In this document: one piece after another, positions 1-6,130 of the stretch
Position numbering within the stretch: the stretch's first letter is position 1
Layout: the number at the start of each line of letters is the position of its first letter
NCBI GenBank assembly: GCA_022510885.1
Contig: JAFLSP010000064.1
Span: 1 to 9,594 of the forward strand
Reading direction: 5' to 3'
DNA length: 9,594 nt
Source: Treponema sp.
GTDB taxonomy: Bacteria; Spirochaetota; Spirochaetia; Treponematales; Treponemataceae
Notes under the pieces: model-generated
What the model was told of the DNA's origin: nothing
Databases searched by the model: none
Seen by the model: the letters and a program-made list of their open reading frames with translations, nothing else
Program-made: the position numbers and the translations under genes

Positions 1-141
1 GGGTCTCTCCATGTCGCGGCGGTACGTTGTCGCCGCGACATGGGTATCTCGAATGCGGGGAATGGGCTTCCGTTTGCGGCGGCTTCAACAGCCGGTTGAA
101 AGCACCGGCATGGGGTTTTGCCGCCCCAAGACGCGGAAAAA
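1..141. other. Non-coding left end with inverted repeats
   Basis: I see no convincing gene here. The open frames crossing it have no ribosome binding site and lie opposite the leftward gene that ends at 142. Besides the strong hairpin at 9-43, there is a 6-bp perfect GC-rich hairpin (GCCGGT 91-96, ACCGGC 104-109) and a 5-bp one (TGGGG 111-115, CCCCA 124-128). None is followed by a T-tract on either strand, so none is a standard intrinsic terminator. The region lies downstream of the leftward gene and may also lie downstream of a gene off the left edge. Confidence 0.5.
9..43. repeat. Perfect 13-bp inverted repeat (hairpin)
   Basis: Arms CCATGTCGCGGCG (9-21) and CGCCGCGACATGG (31-43) are perfectly complementary around a 9-base loop. 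The stem is very GC-rich. There is no T-tract after it on the plus strand (GTATCTC follows) or the minus strand (AGAGACCC follows). It could be a U-less transcription barrier, an mRNA 3'-end stabiliser, or one copy of a dispersed intergenic repeat; one window cannot separate these. Confidence 0.75.
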
Positions 142-696
142 CTACGGGTAGAACGCTTCCTGAATCACGGCGGCCATCTCTTTCTTCCGGAAGTCCGCGT
201 GGTATTCTGCTTCGGGAACGAACTGCAAGGTGTACGAGCCGTCCCGGTTCGGCACGAAGCGGGGAACGATGTCCGTCACGTCCTGCTCGTAGCGCAGCCA
301 GCATTGCAGGTAGACAAAATCGTCGCCCTGCGTGTAGGCGGTCTTGTTGGCGAGCGGGGAGGCAATCATGTCGTCCCGAATGCGCGTCTGGTCCGTGCCG
401 TACTGCTCGTTCGCGTCCTGCACGGCGCGGAACAGGCGGTAGGCGGCAAGGAGCGCGTCCTCGTCGCGCGAAATGGCAAGGGCCTCGACCGACTGCTCGC
501 CGAGCGTCTTGAAGGGGAAGCGGTATTTCGTGTAAGTCCTGATGACGGCGGCGGAAAAGGCCTCGTCCGCCTCCATAATCCTGCGCTGCGTCAGCTCGTC
601 GGCGCGCACGCGCGGCCCGGGCGCGGGGGACTCGGACTTGACGAAGCGGGACAGTTTTTTGCTGAACGCGCTGAATGCGGCGGCAATCTCACTCAT
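142..696 (-). CDS. Uncharacterised 184-aa protein
   Basis: I do not recognise a family. The protein starts MSEIAAAFSAF and ends VIQEAFYP. It has no signal peptide, no membrane segment and no obvious catalytic motif. Residues 1-20 look like a short amphipathic helix, followed by a Pro/Arg-rich linker (about 21-32). The rest is charged, with helix-like segments (about 33-100) and a more beta-like C-terminal part containing a Tyr/Trp-rich stretch (FVYLQCWLRYEQ) and an NRDGSYTLQF hairpin-like segment. It is probably cytoplasmic. The frame stays open upstream to 795, but I chose the ATG at 696: an extended -10 box (TGGTACAAT) lies just before it and there is no Shine-Dalgarno sequence for the longer form. 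The gene is divergent from pflB. It is likely real, given its length and acidic/basic composition compared with the Arg-rich shadow frames opposite it. Confidence 0.75.
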   Translation of the reverse strand: MSEIAAAFSAFSKKLSRFVKSESPAPGPRVRADELTQRRIMEADEAFSAAVIRTYTKYRFPFKTLGEQSVEALAISRDEDALLAAYRLFRAVQDANEQYGTDQTRIRDDMIASPLANKTAYTQGDDFVYLQCWLRYEQDVTDIVPRFVPNRDGSYTLQFVPEAEYHADFRKKEMAAVIQEAFYP

Positions 697-705
697 CGTT
701 CTGAC

Positions 706-734
706 ATTGTACCACGCGGGCGCAAAAAATGCCA
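706..734 (-). promoter_or_regulatory. Extended -10 promoter of the leftward gene
   Basis: On the minus strand a TG-N element precedes TACAAT (706-711), matching 5 of 6 bases of TATAAT. The -35 position at 17-base spacing (TGGCAT, 729-734) is poor, so the extended -10 would carry recognition. Nine bases separate the hexamer from the ATG at 696, so the predicted leader is only about 3 nt. Confidence 0.5.
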
Positions 735-839
735 CCGAATTCACGCAAAAGGCGGCGAAGCGCGGCGGAGGGCGATGGCGGCGCGCACTGCACATCTAGC
801 GTGGCGCGCAAAAATAATGCAAAAAAGACGCTATTTCCA

Positions 840-868
840 TTGCCTTTTGCGACGGAAAGGAGTATATT
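840..868 (+). promoter_or_regulatory. Probable pflB promoter
   Basis: TTGCCT (840-845) and TATATT (863-868) are separated by exactly 17 bases and match the -35 and -10 consensus at 4 of 6 and 5 of 6 positions. Predicted transcription start is near 873-875, giving pflB a leader of about 155 nt. The AAAGGAG inside the spacer (856-862) would lie upstream of the start and so would not be in the mRNA. Confidence 0.55.
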
Positions 869-1029
869 GATTATGAAACCATGCCGCCGCATGGCGGCGC
901 AACACATTGCTTGCTAGACACAAGCCTTTGGCATCCGAAATCTCTCATGTCGCACAGGTATGCGGGAAACGACTGGCGCGTGTCGGTCGGGGTAGCTCAA
1001 GGCGGTGTCTCCTAGGCAAAGGAGATATT
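869..1029 (+). promoter_or_regulatory. Long structured 5' leader of pflB
   Basis: This 161-base stretch has no stable gene. It contains two mutually exclusive hairpins at the 5' end (CCATGC/GCATGG at 879-894, and GCCGCC/GGCGGC at 883-898) and a GCTTG/CAAGC stem (909-925). Its 3' end holds a hairpin in which TGTCTCCT (1006-1013) pairs with AGGAGATA (1020-1027), with one G-U pair and a 6-base loop. The second arm includes the core of the pflB Shine-Dalgarno sequence AAAGGAG (1018-1024). The pairing is seen directly; that it controls translation is inference. I could not match it to a riboswitch class I know. Confidence 0.45.
873..917 (+). CDS. Possible 14-codon upstream ORF in pflB leader
   Basis: An ATG at 873 opens a short frame ([14 protein letters not shown], stop TAG at 915-917). 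It begins 4 bases after the predicted pflB -10 box, so it would be translated only as a leaderless reading frame. The AAAGGAG at 856-862 lies 10 bases upstream but probably falls outside the transcript. Both alternative leader hairpins (879-898) lie within it, so translating ribosomes would affect their folding. It may equally be chance. Confidence 0.15.
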   Translation: MKPCRRMAAQHIAC

Positions 1030-3369
1030 ATGGCAGCACAAGAAGCTTGGAAAGGTTTTAAGACGGGCAGGCTTTGGCAGGACGAAGTGAACGTCCGCGA
1101 ATTCATCCAGCTGAACTACACCCCCTATGACGGCGACGCATCTTTCTTGGCGGGGCCGACGGATGCCACGAACAAACTGTTCAATGAATTGCAGCGCCTT
1201 CAGAAAGAGGAGCACAACAAGAAGTCCAAGGGGCTTGACGGCAAGGAGCGCTCCGGCGTGCTCGAACTGGACACCGACATCGTGACGGGCATCACGGCGC
1301 ACAAGCCGGGCTACATCTGCGAGGACGGCAAGAAGCTGGAGAAGGTCGTCGGCCTGCAGACCGACAAGCCGCTCAAGCGCGCGTTCATGCCTTTCGGCGG
1401 CATCCGCATGGCGGAGCAGAGCTGCGAGATGTACGGCTACAAGCCCAGCGCGGAGCTGCACAAAATCTTCACGGACTATCACAAGACGCATTCGGACGCG
1501 GTGTTCCAGGTCTACACGCCGGAAATCCGCAAGGCGCGCTCAAGCCATATCCTGACCGGCCTGCCTGACACCTACGGGCGCGGGCGCATCGTGGGCGACT
1601 ACCGCCGCATCGCGCTCTACGGCATCGACTTCCTCATCAAGGAGAAGCAGAAGGACTACGCGAACATCGGCAACGGCACGATGACGGACGACGTTATCCG
1701 CCTGCGCGAGGAGGTCGCCGAGCAGGTCAAGGCGCTCGGGCAGATGAAGGAGATGGCGAAATCCTACGGCTTTGACATCTCGCAGCCGGCAAAGAACGCG
1801 AAGGAAGCGTTCCAGTGGCTGTACTTCGGCTACCTCGCCGCAATCAAGACGCAGAACGGCGCGGCGATGTCGGTCGGACGCATCGCGACCTTCCTCGACA
1901 TCTACATCGAGCGCGACCTCAAGAACGGCGTCATCACCGAGCAGGAGGCGCAGGAGCTGGTTGACCACATCGTCATGAAGTTCCGCATGGTGCGCTTTGC
2001 CCGCATCGAGTCCTACAACCAGCTGTTCAGCGGCGACCCGATTTGGGCGACGCTTGAGGTGGCGGGCCTGGGGCAGGACGGGCGCTCCATGGTCACCAAG
2101 AACGACTTCCGCTTCCTGCACACGCTGGAGAACATGGGGCCGTCGCCGGAGCCGAACATCACCGTGCTGTACTCAAAGCGGCTGCCCGACAACTTCCGCA
2201 AGTACGCGGCGAAAATCTCCATCGACACCTCGTCAATCCAGTACGAGAACGACGACGTGATGCGCCCGATTTGGGGTGACGACTACTCAATCTGCTGCTG
2301 TGTCTCGGCGACGCAGACGGGCAAGGAGATGCAGTTCTTCGGCGCGCGCGCCAACCTCGCGAAGGCGCTGCTCTACGCCATCAACGGCGGACGCGACGAG
2401 GAGGCGGGGCTGACCCCCGGCGTGCAGGTCGGGCCGGACGTCGCGCCCATCACGAGCGAGTACCTGGACTACGACGAGGTGATGAAGAAGTACGACATCA
2501 TGCTGGAGTGGCTCGCGGGGCTGTACGTGAACACGCTCAACGCCATCCACTACATGCACGACAAATACTACTACGAGGCGGCGGAGCTTGCCCTGATTGA
2601 CACCGACGTGCGCCGCACCTTCGCGACGGGCATCGCTGGCTTCAGCCACGTGGTCGATTCGCTGTGCGCCATCAAGTACGCGAAGGTCAAGGTCATCCGC
2701 GGCGACGTGGAGGTGAAGGACAAGAGCGGCAAGGTGGTGGAGGTCGTCAAGAACCTCGCCAAGGACTTCAAGGTGGAGGGCGACTTCCCGCGCTACGGGC
2801 AGGACGACGACCGCGCGGACGAAATCGCGAAGTGGCTCCTCAAGGAGTTCATGACCAAAATCCGGAAGCACCACACCTACCGCAACGCGGAGCCTACCAC
2901 GTCAATCCTGACGATTACGTCGAACGTGGTCTACGGAAAGGCGACGGGCGCGCTGCCGAACGGCCGCCCCGCGCACGCGCCGTTCTCACCGGGCGCGAAC
3001 CCGTCCTACGGCGCGGAGACGAACGGTCTGGTGGCGTCGCTCAACTCGGTGGCGAAAGTGCCCTATGAGTACGCGCTGGACGGCATCTCCAACACGCAGA
3101 CGATTAACCCCGCCGCGCTCGGACATGACGAGGCGGAGCGCGTCAAGAACCTGGTCAACGTGATGGACGGCTACTTCGCGAAAGGCGCGCACCACCTGAA
3201 CGTGAACGTCTTTGGCGTGGAGAAGCTGCGCGACTGCCAGGCGCATCCCGAGAAGCCCGAGTACGCGAACTTCACCGTGCGCGTCTCCGGCTACGCGGTG
3301 CGCTTCATCAACCTGACCAAAGAGCAGCAGGACGACGTTATCGCCCGCACCTGCCACGCGGCACTGTAG
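1030..3369 (+). CDS. pflB: Formate acetyltransferase (pyruvate formate-lyase)
   Basis: Converts pyruvate and CoA to acetyl-CoA and formate during anaerobic fermentation; a cytoplasmic homodimer carrying a glycyl radical. The 779-aa length is close to the roughly 760 of E. coli PflB, and similarity runs end to end. The catalytic cysteine pair falls at C423-C424 within SICCCVS (420-426), and the radical glycine is G754 in RVSGYAVRF near the C-terminus. Other conserved blocks are [36 protein letters not shown] and [12 protein letters not shown] small Lys/Val-rich insertion follows [11 protein letters not shown] relative to E. coli. The start at 1030 is preceded 5 bases upstream by AAAGGAG; the frame extends back to a TTG at 907, but that stretch does not look like PFL. 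C422, beside the catalytic pair, is an extra cysteine (E. coli has Ala). pflA follows after a terminator. Confidence 0.97.
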   Translation: MAAQEAWKGFKTGRLWQDEVNVREFIQLNYTPYDGDASFLAGPTDATNKLFNELQRLQKEEHNKKSKGLDGKERSGVLELDTDIVTGITAHKPGYICEDGKKLEKVVGLQTDKPLKRAFMPFGGIRMAEQSCEMYGYKPSAELHKIFTDYHKTHSDAVFQVYTPEIRKARSSHILTGLPDTYGRGRIVGDYRRIALYGIDFLIKEKQKDYANIGNGTMTDDVIRLREEVAEQVKALGQMKEMAKSYGFDISQPAKNAKEAFQWLYFGYLAAIKTQNGAAMSVGRIATFLDIYIERDLKNGVITEQEAQELVDHIVMKFRMVRFARIESYNQLFSGDPIWATLEVAGLGQDGRSMVTKNDFRFLHTLENMGPSPEPNITVLYSKRLPDNFRKYAAKISIDTSSIQYENDDVMRPIWGDDYSICCCVSATQTGKEMQFFGARANLAKALLYAINGGRDEEAGLTPGVQVGPDVAPITSEYLDYDEVMKKYDIMLEWLAGLYVNTLNAIHYMHDKYYYEAAELALIDTDVRRTFATGIAGFSHVVDSLCAIKYAKVKVIRGDVEVKDKSGKVVEVVKNLAKDFKVEGDFPRYGQDDDRADEIAKWLLKEFMTKIRKHHTYRNAEPTTSILTITSNVVYGKATGALPNGRPAHAPFSPGANPSYGAETNGLVASLNSVAKVPYEYALDGISNTQTINPAALGHDEAERVKNLVNVMDGYFAKGAHHLNVNVFGVEKLRDCQAHPEKPEYANFTVRVSGYAVRFINLTKEQQDDVIARTCHAAL

Positions 3370-3386
3370 GCCCCGGCAGAACTGCG

Positions 3387-3419
3387 AAAGCCTTGCCCCG
3401 CACGGGGCAAGGCTTTTTT
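3387..3419 (+). terminator. Intrinsic terminator after pflB
   Basis: A perfect 13-bp stem (AAAGCCTTGCCCC 3387-3399, GGGGCAAGGCTTT 3404-3416) with loop GCAC runs into six T residues (3414-3419). It is a textbook rho-independent terminator. It sits only 13 bases before the pflA start, with no room for a promoter between, so it probably acts as a partial terminator that lowers pflA expression relative to pflB. Confidence 0.92.
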
Positions 3420-3432
3420 ATGCGAGGAAAAT

Positions 3433-4188
3433 ATGAGCGTAATCGGAAGAATCTCAAAGTTTGAATCATTCGGCTCGGTGGACGGGCCGGGCGTGCGGTT
3501 CATCGTGTTCCTGCAGGGCTGCCCCATGCGCTGCCTGTACTGCCACAACCCCGAGACCTGGGCGATGACGGGCGGCGAGGAGTGGACGGCGGAGGACGTG
3601 CTCAAAAAAGCGCTGCGCTACCGCGAGTACTGGGGCGCGGAGGGCGGCATCACCGTGAGCGGCGGCGAGCCGCTGGCGCAGATTGACTTCGTGCTTGAGC
3701 TTTTCAGACTGGCAAAGGAAGAGGACGTGCACACCTGCATCGACACGTCGGGCGCGCCGTTCAACCGCAGCCCGGCATGGTTCTCTAAATTCGAGGAGCT
3801 GATGCGCTGCACCGACCTGCTGCTGATGGACATCAAGCACATTGACGCGGAGGCGCACAAGACGCTGACCGGCATGGGCAACGCGCACATCATCGAGATG
3901 TTCCGCTACCTTGACGAAATCAACAAGCCGATTTGGATTCGGCACGTGCTTGTTCCGGGGCTGACCGACAGCGCGGACGACCTGACGCGCACCCGGGATT
4001 TTATCCGCACCCTGCACAACGTGGAGCGCGTGGAAATCCTGCCCTACCACAGCCTTGCCGTCTCAAAATACGAGAACATGGACAAGGCCTACGCGCTCAA
4101 GGACACGCCCATGCCCACGGCGGAAAGCATAAAAAATGCGAACGATATTCTAGAAACCGCAAACTACAAAAAGCATTTGGACAGATAA
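3433..4188 (+). CDS. pflA: Pyruvate formate-lyase activating enzyme
   Basis: A radical S-adenosylmethionine enzyme that abstracts hydrogen from the radical glycine (G754) of PflB, turning the lyase on in the absence of oxygen. At 251 aa it is close to the 246 of E. coli PflA and starts with the same MSVIGRI. The CX3CX2C motif binding the 4Fe-4S cluster is C30-C34-C37 (CPMRCLYCHN), the SAM-binding GGEP is at 77-80, and DLLLMDIKH and WIRHVLVPG match later conserved strands of the partial TIM barrel. The ATG has a short purine-rich ribosome site (GAGGA, 3424-3428) 4 bases upstream, just after the T-tract of the pflB terminator. Expression presumably depends on read-through from pflB. The gene is convergent with the transglycosylase gene ending at 4234; I see no clear terminator in the 45 bases between them. 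Confidence 0.97.
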   Translation: MSVIGRISKFESFGSVDGPGVRFIVFLQGCPMRCLYCHNPETWAMTGGEEWTAEDVLKKALRYREYWGAEGGITVSGGEPLAQIDFVLELFRLAKEEDVHTCIDTSGAPFNRSPAWFSKFEELMRCTDLLLMDIKHIDAEAHKTLTGMGNAHIIEMFRYLDEINKPIWIRHVLVPGLTDSADDLTRTRDFIRTLHNVERVEILPYHSLAVSKYENMDKAYALKDTPMPTAESIKNANDILETANYKKHLDR

Positions 4189-4233
4189 AGAGGACGCGCG
4201 TTGCGCACAACAGCGGTTTATGTATTGTGAACG

Positions 4234-4986
4234 TTACTGCGCCATCGCAAGTTCGAGGCCGTTTGACTGCCGCTGGAACACATCGTAGACTTCAGCCGTG
4301 AATGAACGCTCCAGGCGGGTGCGGTAATTTTCAATCTTGCCCACGTAACTGAGCGTCTGCTGCGGAATGGCGTTGTTCTTGACGCGCGCCGTTCCCGCAT
4401 TGTATATGGCAAGCGCGGTCGCCTCATTGCCGGCAATGTCCATGCAGAAGCGCAGATGCTGCATACCGTATTTCGCGCTCGTGCGGGGATTGAAAAAATC
4501 CGCCTCGGTCAACTTGGGAAAGGACGCGCTGTTGAGCTGGAACAAGCCGCGGTCAATCGTCAAGTTGGTATTGTGGTTCACCGCCGTCGATTTGTATTTG
4601 CTTTCGATATAGGCAAGCGAGAACGCAAGCGACACGGGGATGTCGTTTTTGTCAGCATGCTCAAGGATAGCAAGCGCGACATCGCGGCTGCCGACGAGAT
4701 TCATATAAAACCATTCCACCGCCGGGCGTGTCTTGGGCGAGCGGTACAGCGCAAGCCCCTTGTCGTCGCGCGCGGAAAACGCCGCCATATCATCGTTCTT
4801 TGCGAGCGCGGCGGCAAGCGTATCGTCGGAAGCATCAGAAAGCAACGCCGTATATGAATTGAACGCGACAGGGCGCGCCTGCTCAACATTTGCCGGAAGA
4901 CAGAAATACACCACGAGACAGGCGGTCAAAAAAAACACAGAAAGTGAGATAGTTCCTTGAAAAAGCCGTTTCGTATAATCGTTCAT
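4234..4986 (-). CDS. Membrane-anchored lytic transglycosylase (SLT domain)
   Basis: Likely cleaves the beta-1,4 bond between MurNAc and GlcNAc in peptidoglycan, leaving an anhydro end. The protein is 250 aa. Residues 11-31 are a hydrophobic segment after K6-R7, so it is anchored in the inner membrane facing the periplasm. Residues about 105-225 carry the SLT/lysozyme-like fold: catalytic Glu in AYIESKYKS (E128), the GLFQLN motif (147-152, usually GLMQ) and IYNAG (194-198, usually AYNAG). The region 40-100 has no domain I recognise. LTAC (20-23) matches a lipobox, but the residues after the Cys stay hydrophobic, so a plain membrane anchor is more likely. A GTG 45 bases further upstream (5031) is in frame, but it precedes the predicted -35 box, so I chose the ATG at 4986. 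No Shine-Dalgarno sequence is visible; the mRNA is probably leaderless. Confidence 0.9.
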   Translation of the reverse strand: MNDYTKRLFQGTISLSVFFLTACLVVYFCLPANVEQARPVAFNSYTALLSDASDDTLAAALAKNDDMAAFSARDDKGLALYRSPKTRPAVEWFYMNLVGSRDVALAILEHADKNDIPVSLAFSLAYIESKYKSTAVNHNTNLTIDRGLFQLNSASFPKLTEADFFNPRTSAKYGMQHLRFCMDIAGNEATALAIYNAGTARVKNNAIPQQTLSYVGKIENYRTRLERSFTAEVYDVFQRQSNGLELAMAQ

Positions 4987-4992
4987 GCCAGT

Positions 4993-5021
4993 ATCATTGC
5001 ATAGAAAACGATTTAAGTCAA
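4993..5021 (-). promoter_or_regulatory. Promoter of the lytic transglycosylase gene
   Basis: On the minus strand TTGACT (5016-5021, 5 of 6 matches) is followed after 17 bases by AATGAT (4993-4998, 4 of 6), with a TG-N element before it. Six bases then separate the hexamer from the ATG, placing the predicted start of transcription on the A of the start codon. Confidence 0.6.
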
Positions 5022-5066
5022 CGGAATTCACCTACTTTTTCTGCGATATTTTGCAAACAATGCGGT

Positions 5067-5507
5067 TCAGTGCAAAAGCACGACACCGGGAGCGGGCATC
5101 TTGCAAAAATAGACATAGTGCGCGTGCTTCTGCGAAAGTTCCTGCATATACGTGGCGGCGGCAGACCCCTCGCCAAAACCGCCGTCCGCAAGCCGCCCGG
5201 GAATAGAAAAACCCGCCACTGACGCGCAGTCCTTTATGCGGCGGGCGCAGTGCTTCATGGCGGCGGTAAACTGCGCGGCGTCGCCGTCCCGGTCAAACAC
5301 CGCGTCAATGTAGGCGAACGTTCCCTGCGCCTCACACGCCTTCAGCTCGTCGCGCAGGGCCGCCAAAAACGTCTCGTCATATACGCCGGGTTCCGGCTCA
5401 ACGTCGCTCCACCGCACGCGCTCCGCCATGCCGTCCGTGCTCACTTCCCCGCCGCCGATTCGGTACAGGCGGCCGTCCTTCACCTCAAAGATTTTTTCCA
5501 GTTTCAT
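5067..5507 (-). CDS. Uncharacterised 146-aa protein, TIM-barrel-like fragment
   Basis: Starts MKLEKIFEVKDGRLYRIGG and ends PAPGVVLLH. No signal peptide or membrane segment is visible. The stretch VRWSDVEPEPGVYDE (about 31-45), followed by a helix and FAYIDAVFD (about 65-73), recalls strand-helix units of TIM-barrel glycosidases, where a W-x-D-x-E-P-x-x-G-x-Y-D pattern is common. However, the protein is far too short for a whole barrel and I see no paired catalytic glutamates. It may be a conserved small protein or a degenerate remnant; function unknown. The ATG at 5507 is supported by GGAG (5513-5516) with 5-base spacing, unlike the neighbouring genes, which lack a ribosome site. It lies between ptsN and the transglycosylase gene on the same strand, separated from ptsN by a terminator. 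Confidence 0.7.
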   Translation of the reverse strand: MKLEKIFEVKDGRLYRIGGGEVSTDGMAERVRWSDVEPEPGVYDETFLAALRDELKACEAQGTFAYIDAVFDRDGDAAQFTAAMKHCARRIKDCASVAGFSIPGRLADGGFGEGSAAATYMQELSQKHAHYVYFCKMPAPGVVLLH

Positions 5508-5519
5508 ACATGCTCCGAC

Positions 5520-5546
5520 AAAAAAAGTCCCCGCAAAAGGGACTTT
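5520..5546 (-). terminator. Intrinsic terminator after ptsN
   Basis: On the minus strand AAAGTCCC (5546-5539) pairs with GGGACTTT (5531-5524) across a 7-base loop TTTTGCG, and the sequence runs into seven T residues ending at 5520. It lies 55 bases after the ptsN stop and ends just before the ribosome binding site of the next gene. Confidence 0.85.
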
Positions 5547-5574
5547 CATAAGAAAATACAATGCCGTTTGACAA
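5545..5574 (-). promoter_or_regulatory. Candidate promoter overlapping the ptsN terminator
   Basis: On the minus strand TTGTCA (5569-5574, 5 of 6 matches) is followed after 18 bases by TATGAA (5545-5550, 4 of 6). The predicted start near 5538 lies in the loop of the terminator hairpin, so the new transcript would lack the first arm and could not be terminated there. It would give the 5067-5507 gene a leader of about 31 nt containing its GGAG site. Confidence 0.4.
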
Positions 5575-5600
5575 GCGGGAATCATCACCGCGTCGTCAAA

Positions 5601-6047
5601 CTAGTCCGTCAGGATTTTGATGACTTCCGCTTTGTCCTGCGTCGCCAGAATCTGCGCGCGCTTCTCCGAACTCTTGAAGAGCAGGCTGACTTCCGCCAGG
5701 AACTGCAAGTGCGGACCCGTCTTGTTCACCGGGGAAAGCGTCATAATGAAGATGCGGCACGGCTCCTGGTCAAGCGAATCAAAATCAACCGGATTGTCGG
5801 AAATACCGATACACGCGACCAAATCGGAAACAGTGTCCGTCTTTCCGTGCGGAATGGCGATGCCGTGCTTCATGCCCGTAGACATCTTGCGTTCGCGGTC
5901 AAGCACACACTCGCGGGCGGCAACCTTGTCGGTTACCTTACCTGCCGTAATCAGAATTTCGAGCATCTCGTCAATGATTTCTTCTTTCGTCTTTCCTTTG
6001 AGATGCAGCTCAACCGTTTCGGGTGTTAAAACTGTTTTCAAGTCCAT
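5601..6047 (-). CDS. ptsN: PTS EIIA-type (EIIA-Ntr/fructose family) protein
   Basis: A 148-aa single-domain phosphotransferase protein of the PTS EIIA-2 fold. The phosphorylated histidine is H67 in GIAIPHGKTD (62-71), and the second conserved histidine is H113 in GPHLQFLAEVSLLF. The protein stands alone, with no EIIB, EIIC or HPr gene in the window. That fits a regulatory EIIA-Ntr role (signalling by phosphorylation state) better than sugar import, though a fructose-type transport partner elsewhere cannot be excluded. The frame reaches back to 6077, but that codon lies within the predicted -35 box. The ATG at 6047 gives MDLKTVLTPETV, the usual family N-terminus. No Shine-Dalgarno sequence is visible; the mRNA is predicted to be leaderless. 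Downstream of mraY on the same strand but with its own promoter. Confidence 0.9.
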   Translation of the reverse strand: MDLKTVLTPETVELHLKGKTKEEIIDEMLEILITAGKVTDKVAARECVLDRERKMSTGMKHGIAIPHGKTDTVSDLVACIGISDNPVDFDSLDQEPCRIFIMTLSPVNKTGPHLQFLAEVSLLFKSSEKRAQILATQDKAEVIKILTD

Positions 6048-6053
6048 GGCTCT

Positions 6054-6082
6054 AGTGTACCTACTGTTCAAGCGCAAGTCAA
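6054..6082 (-). promoter_or_regulatory. ptsN promoter giving a leaderless mRNA
   Basis: On the minus strand TTGACT (6077-6082), a 17-base spacer and TACACT (6054-6059) form the best promoter match in the window. Exactly six bases separate the -10 from the ATG, so predicted +1 is the A of the start codon. Confidence 0.7.
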
Positions 6083-6095
6083 GAATAAAATCGGG

Positions 6096-6128
6096 AAAAA
6101 CGGCAAAATCTCGCGCATTTTTTCTGCC
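6096..6128 (-). terminator. Possible weak terminator after mraY
   Basis: On the minus strand, just after the mraY stop, GGCA-G-AAA (with a bulged G) can pair with TTTTGCC, followed by G and five T residues. An outer CGGG/CCCG pair flanks it. The stem is AT-rich and imperfect, so termination may be partial. Confidence 0.4.
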
Positions 6129-6130
6129 CG

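Noticed and set aside
856..862. AAAGGAG as the ribosome site of a gene starting at 873
   Set aside because: It lies in the 17-base spacer of the predicted pflB promoter, so it is probably not transcribed. The frame it would serve has only 14 codons.
981..1030. tRNA-like D-arm (GGGGTAGCTCAAGGCGG) in the pflB leader
   Set aside because: The GTAGCTC resembles a tRNA D-arm, but there is no T-arm GGTTCGAATCC, no anticodon stem and no acceptor pairing, and the sequence runs straight into the pflB ribosome site.
1540..3357. Several long open frames antisense to pflB (for example about 1540-2121 and 2287-2874)
   Set aside because: They are rich in Arg, Val, Leu, His and Asp, as expected from the GC-rich third positions of the pflB codons. 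They have no ribosome sites and no recognisable domain, while PflB itself is certain.
4154..4219. AAACCGC/GCGGTTT arms spanning the end of pflA as a terminator
   Set aside because: The 7-bp arms are separated by more than 50 bases with no T-tract, so the pairing is likely chance. The small GTTG/CAAC stem inside (4200-4211) is too weak.
4915..4920. Lipobox (LTAC) in the transglycosylase, suggesting a lipoprotein
   Set aside because: The residues after the Cys (LVVYFCLP) remain hydrophobic, so the segment reads better as one membrane anchor. A lipoprotein cannot be fully excluded.
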